From NCBI GenBank assembly GCA_025060325.1, contig JANXBW010000003.1:124001-188000 (forward strand): a DNA stretch of 64,000 nucleotides. The letters are read 5' to 3'. The DNA comes from Thermoguttaceae bacterium (GTDB lineage: Bacteria; Planctomycetota; Planctomycetia; Pirellulales; Thermoguttaceae). Below are positions 62,302 to 64,000 of the stretch, in pieces. The notes under the pieces are model-generated. The model had not been told where the DNA came from. It did not search any database and was given only the letters and a program-made list of their open reading frames with translations. Each line of letters starts with the position of its first letter. Within the stretch, counting starts at the first letter, position 1. The position numbers and the translations under genes are program-made.

Positions 62302-63676
62302 TTAAGGTGGTTTCAGCTGCGACTGCCGCGCCGGGCAGGGGTCCATTGGCGGGGAAACTAGGGATTCTTGCCGCATGAGAAGGGGCGCTGCTTTCTGCAA
62401 AACTTGAAAATGGAGTGCTCTCCGCGTCCGTGTCCTCCCTTGTGCCCCGGATTACGTAACCTGCCCCAGAATCGCTTTTTTCCAGGCGGAACTCCTTTCT
62501 TCCGTCTTGCCCGAATGGGCTTCCTTTGTCCTGGCGGGACGACCGGAGCCCCCACTCTGGCGGCCAGGGCGGCTTAGTGCCGCCACCAAGCCCGGGTGGT
62601 GAATCTTGCCCCTCTGGCGGCATATCGACAGACCTCACCCGTTCGGCCGGTGAATATCGCTCGGGTGGCCCTTCGACGCCTGAGGCCTCGCACGTCTCTG
62701 GAGCTCCTAATCCTCGCGGGAGCCCTGCGCCAAGCAACTTGGCTGCCACGTCGGGTGGTATTTCAATCGTCGTCGATTCGACTCGGCTTCGGGAATTTGA
62801 GGGCGGGCTCGGACCCTCCGGGGAATTTTGGCGATACGACTTTGTTCCAGCTTCAGGTATCCGGTCCCCTTGGGGTGTGGTTAGCTTCGCGCCGCTGCTC
62901 GGGGGGTGGTGTGTCCCGGCGGTGTTTTCTGCGCTATCTTTTCGGGCCGATCCCTTTTCGTCGTCGCTCGGGCCCGGAAGGGTCTTCCGCACTGGGCGGG
63001 AAACAATGACCTGCCCGGTTTGTGCATCCTCGAACCGGGCAATGATCATCAATCGTCGACGCGGCGAACCGAGCTCATCCACGGGAATCCACACGCTATA
63101 CGAATGGCCCAGTTTGGACCGGCTGTAATGTTGCCTTAGATGCTCCGGCAGAAAGACGTATCGGCACAGGGGTTTAGTCTGAGGTTCTGCCGCATTCTCG
63201 TCCTCGAAAACGTACACAGTTAGGGTTCCGTCAACAACGATCGGTTTATCGTCCGGATGTTCGAAAAACATAATCCTCCCGCCGAATCCGCGAAGTGGCT
63301 TCTGGCCGGGTTCGGAAAGAACCGTATCCGTCCACACATCGACCATGTGCATGGGAGTTCGCGGTTTTGGCGGAATCAAGTCTTGCCATTTTCGTGGGTC
63401 AAGCGGGAGAGGTTTAGCACCCACTAACGCGCAGCCGGTGTGTGCTAGGAGGAGAAAGCCAAGCAAAAGGATGGCTAGGGATTCGTGTTTTACGCCGCGC
63501 GGATTCGCGTGCGGGCCTGTTTCGGCCGGGGAAACAGCAGGCGACGGAAGGTCCCGACTGCGATCGCAGGACTTTATTGGCGGCACATTGTTTGGAAGTG
63601 TCAACTCTGAAGGCAGCCGGGCTTTGCCTAGCTGCTGGTGGGTAGAAGTGGTTCTGAAAAGATAAGTAGTGTTCAT
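62000..63676 (-). CDS. Envelope lipoprotein with long disordered tail; start and 3' end uncertain
   Basis: 558 codons from ATG 63676, which lies 4 bp after the stop of the preceding gene. A lipoprotein signal (ESLAILLLGFLLLAHTGC) begins only about 63 residues in and is preceded by GTA where a start codon would suit, so the start may be mutated or mis-set. The folded part (~85-230) includes VDVWTDTVLSEPGQKPLRGF, FFEHPDDKPIVVDGTLTVYV and YSVWIPVDELGSPRRRLMII. The rest is Pro/Ser-rich and carries STTIEIPPDVAAKLLGAGLP. The last 302 bp are antisense to the BON-like gene and may not be genuine; a lost stop codon is possible. Confidence 0.55.
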   Translation of the reverse strand: MNTTYLFRTTSTHQQLGKARLPSELTLPNNVPPIKSCDRSRDLPSPAVSPAETGPHANPRGVKHESLAILLLGFLLLAHTGCALVGAKPLPLDPRKWQDLIPPKPRTPMHMVDVWTDTVLSEPGQKPLRGFGGRIMFFEHPDDKPIVVDGTLTVYVFEDENAAEPQTKPLCRYVFLPEHLRQHYSRSKLGHSYSVWIPVDELGSPRRRLMIIARFEDAQTGQVIVSRPVRKTLPGPSDDEKGSARKDSAENTAGTHHPPSSGAKLTTPQGDRIPEAGTKSYRQNSPEGPSPPSNSRSRVESTTIEIPPDVAAKLLGAGLPRGLGAPETCEASGVEGPPERYSPAERVRSVDMPPEGQDSPPGLGGGTKPPWPPEWGLRSSRQDKGSPFGQDGRKEFRLEKSDSGAGYVIRGTREDTDAESTPFSSFAESSAPSHAARIPSFPANGPLPGAAVAAETTLIRAIQGTEERSAQRDYCSEGRLNQANGQVSPNRQQRTPRVQRGPIVLPSFSPGRTRPHPVVWPSRPEAQLPPSLLEPSGAADEAAGQSPPTEGSSKFPGG

Positions 63677-63680
63677 CGCA

Positions 63681-64000
63681 TCAATTAAGCTGAGGCTCAA
63701 CCGGGCCATGAGCAGGCTTCCCTTCCTGGGCCGGTGGCTCCAGCGATGGTTGCTGCTCCGATTGAGACTTCGCGGCCGGGGTTGGCGGCGGAGCAAGGTG
63801 CGGAGTGGGCTGCGGCAGGCAGCGGGCTTCTGCTGGGATCCGCCGCGGTGTCAGTGTGGGAAAGATCACAGGCGTTTCCGTTAAATGCCCGGCCAGTCCA
63901 TCCTCTGCGGGAAGTCCCACTTCCCCATGGATTTGCAGCACGTCGGAAAGAACAAAATGAATTCGCGCTGCTTCTTCCTGTTTAATCCGCTCGGCCTCAG
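63681..64000 (-). CDS. C-terminal part of an unrecognised protein, 5' end outside window
   Basis: The last ~106 codons are visible: a helical piece (EAERIKQEEAARIHFVLSDV; LQIHGEVGLPAEDGLAGHL), then TETPVIFPTLTPRRIPAEAR and a Pro-rich tail ending at TGA 63681-63683. No domain can be assigned. Four bases separate its stop from ATG 63676 of the next leftward gene, suggesting an operon. Confidence 0.6.
   Translation of the reverse strand, partial: EAERIKQEEAARIHFVLSDVLQIHGEVGLPAEDGLAGHLTETPVIFPTLTPRRIPAEARCLPQPTPHLAPPPTPAAKSQSEQQPSLEPPAQEGKPAHGPVEPQLN

Overview
The window looks like a chromosomal stretch from a planctomycete (Planctomycetota, probably Pirellulales-like and possibly thermophilic). 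Three things point there. First, family content: a HYExAFE-type protein, a zinc-ribbon plus GYF_2 membrane protein, HEAT-repeat and PEGA envelope proteins, secreted DUF5060/TIM-barrel and beta-helix carbohydrate enzymes, a Hanks-type kinase with an extracytoplasmic sensor, and FHA proteins. Second, KDO genes imply an LPS-type outer membrane. Third, intergenic regions are long and GC is moderate. The genus is not established.

Layout. 1-6.6 kb: a B12-type RiPP-maturation radical SAM gene running off the left edge, a divergent secreted glycoside hydrolase, then gene-poor DNA with a 126-bp MITE and an exported FmdE-like protein. 6.6-13.4 kb: a decayed transposase next to a second MITE, then a HEAT-repeat gene and a PEGA-domain gene, both broken by in-frame stop codons. 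14.4-25 kb: a metallophosphoesterase, then a two-gene cassette behind an AT-rich upstream region. The cassette pairs a beta-rich protein carrying three C2H2-like zinc fingers with a 1,624-aa DEAH helicase of the YprA/MrfA (DUF1998) type. It is followed by a gene with an unclear 5' end and a second copy of the same decayed transposase. I consider this the best candidate for an undescribed (defence-like) system. 25-30 kb: rpsU with a structured leader, a GYF protein and a secreted beta-helix enzyme. 30.6-36.4 kb: kdsD, kdsC and a giant LptC/LptA-like membrane-anchored protein, a KDO/LPS biogenesis block. 36.9-42 kb: hpt, a third MITE and a leftward Na+/solute symporter cluster. 42.9-45.2 kb: btaA and btaB, for betaine lipid synthesis. 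45.5-54.4 kb: a receptor-like Ser/Thr kinase, a TPR-cyclophilin, a threonine aldolase and several small proteins. 55-59 kb: a FAAL-ACP-oxoamine-synthase fusion whose PLP lysine is missing. 59-64 kb: a YhcC-type radical SAM protein, an FHA protein, a secreted BON-like protein and envelope lipoprotein genes at the right edge.

Common threads are envelope and lipid biology (KDO, Lpt-like, betaine lipid, FAAL-AOS, PEGA, lipoproteins) and mobile-DNA traces: three 126-bp MITEs flanked by TA, two decayed transposases, and three nonsense codons in two neighbouring genes.
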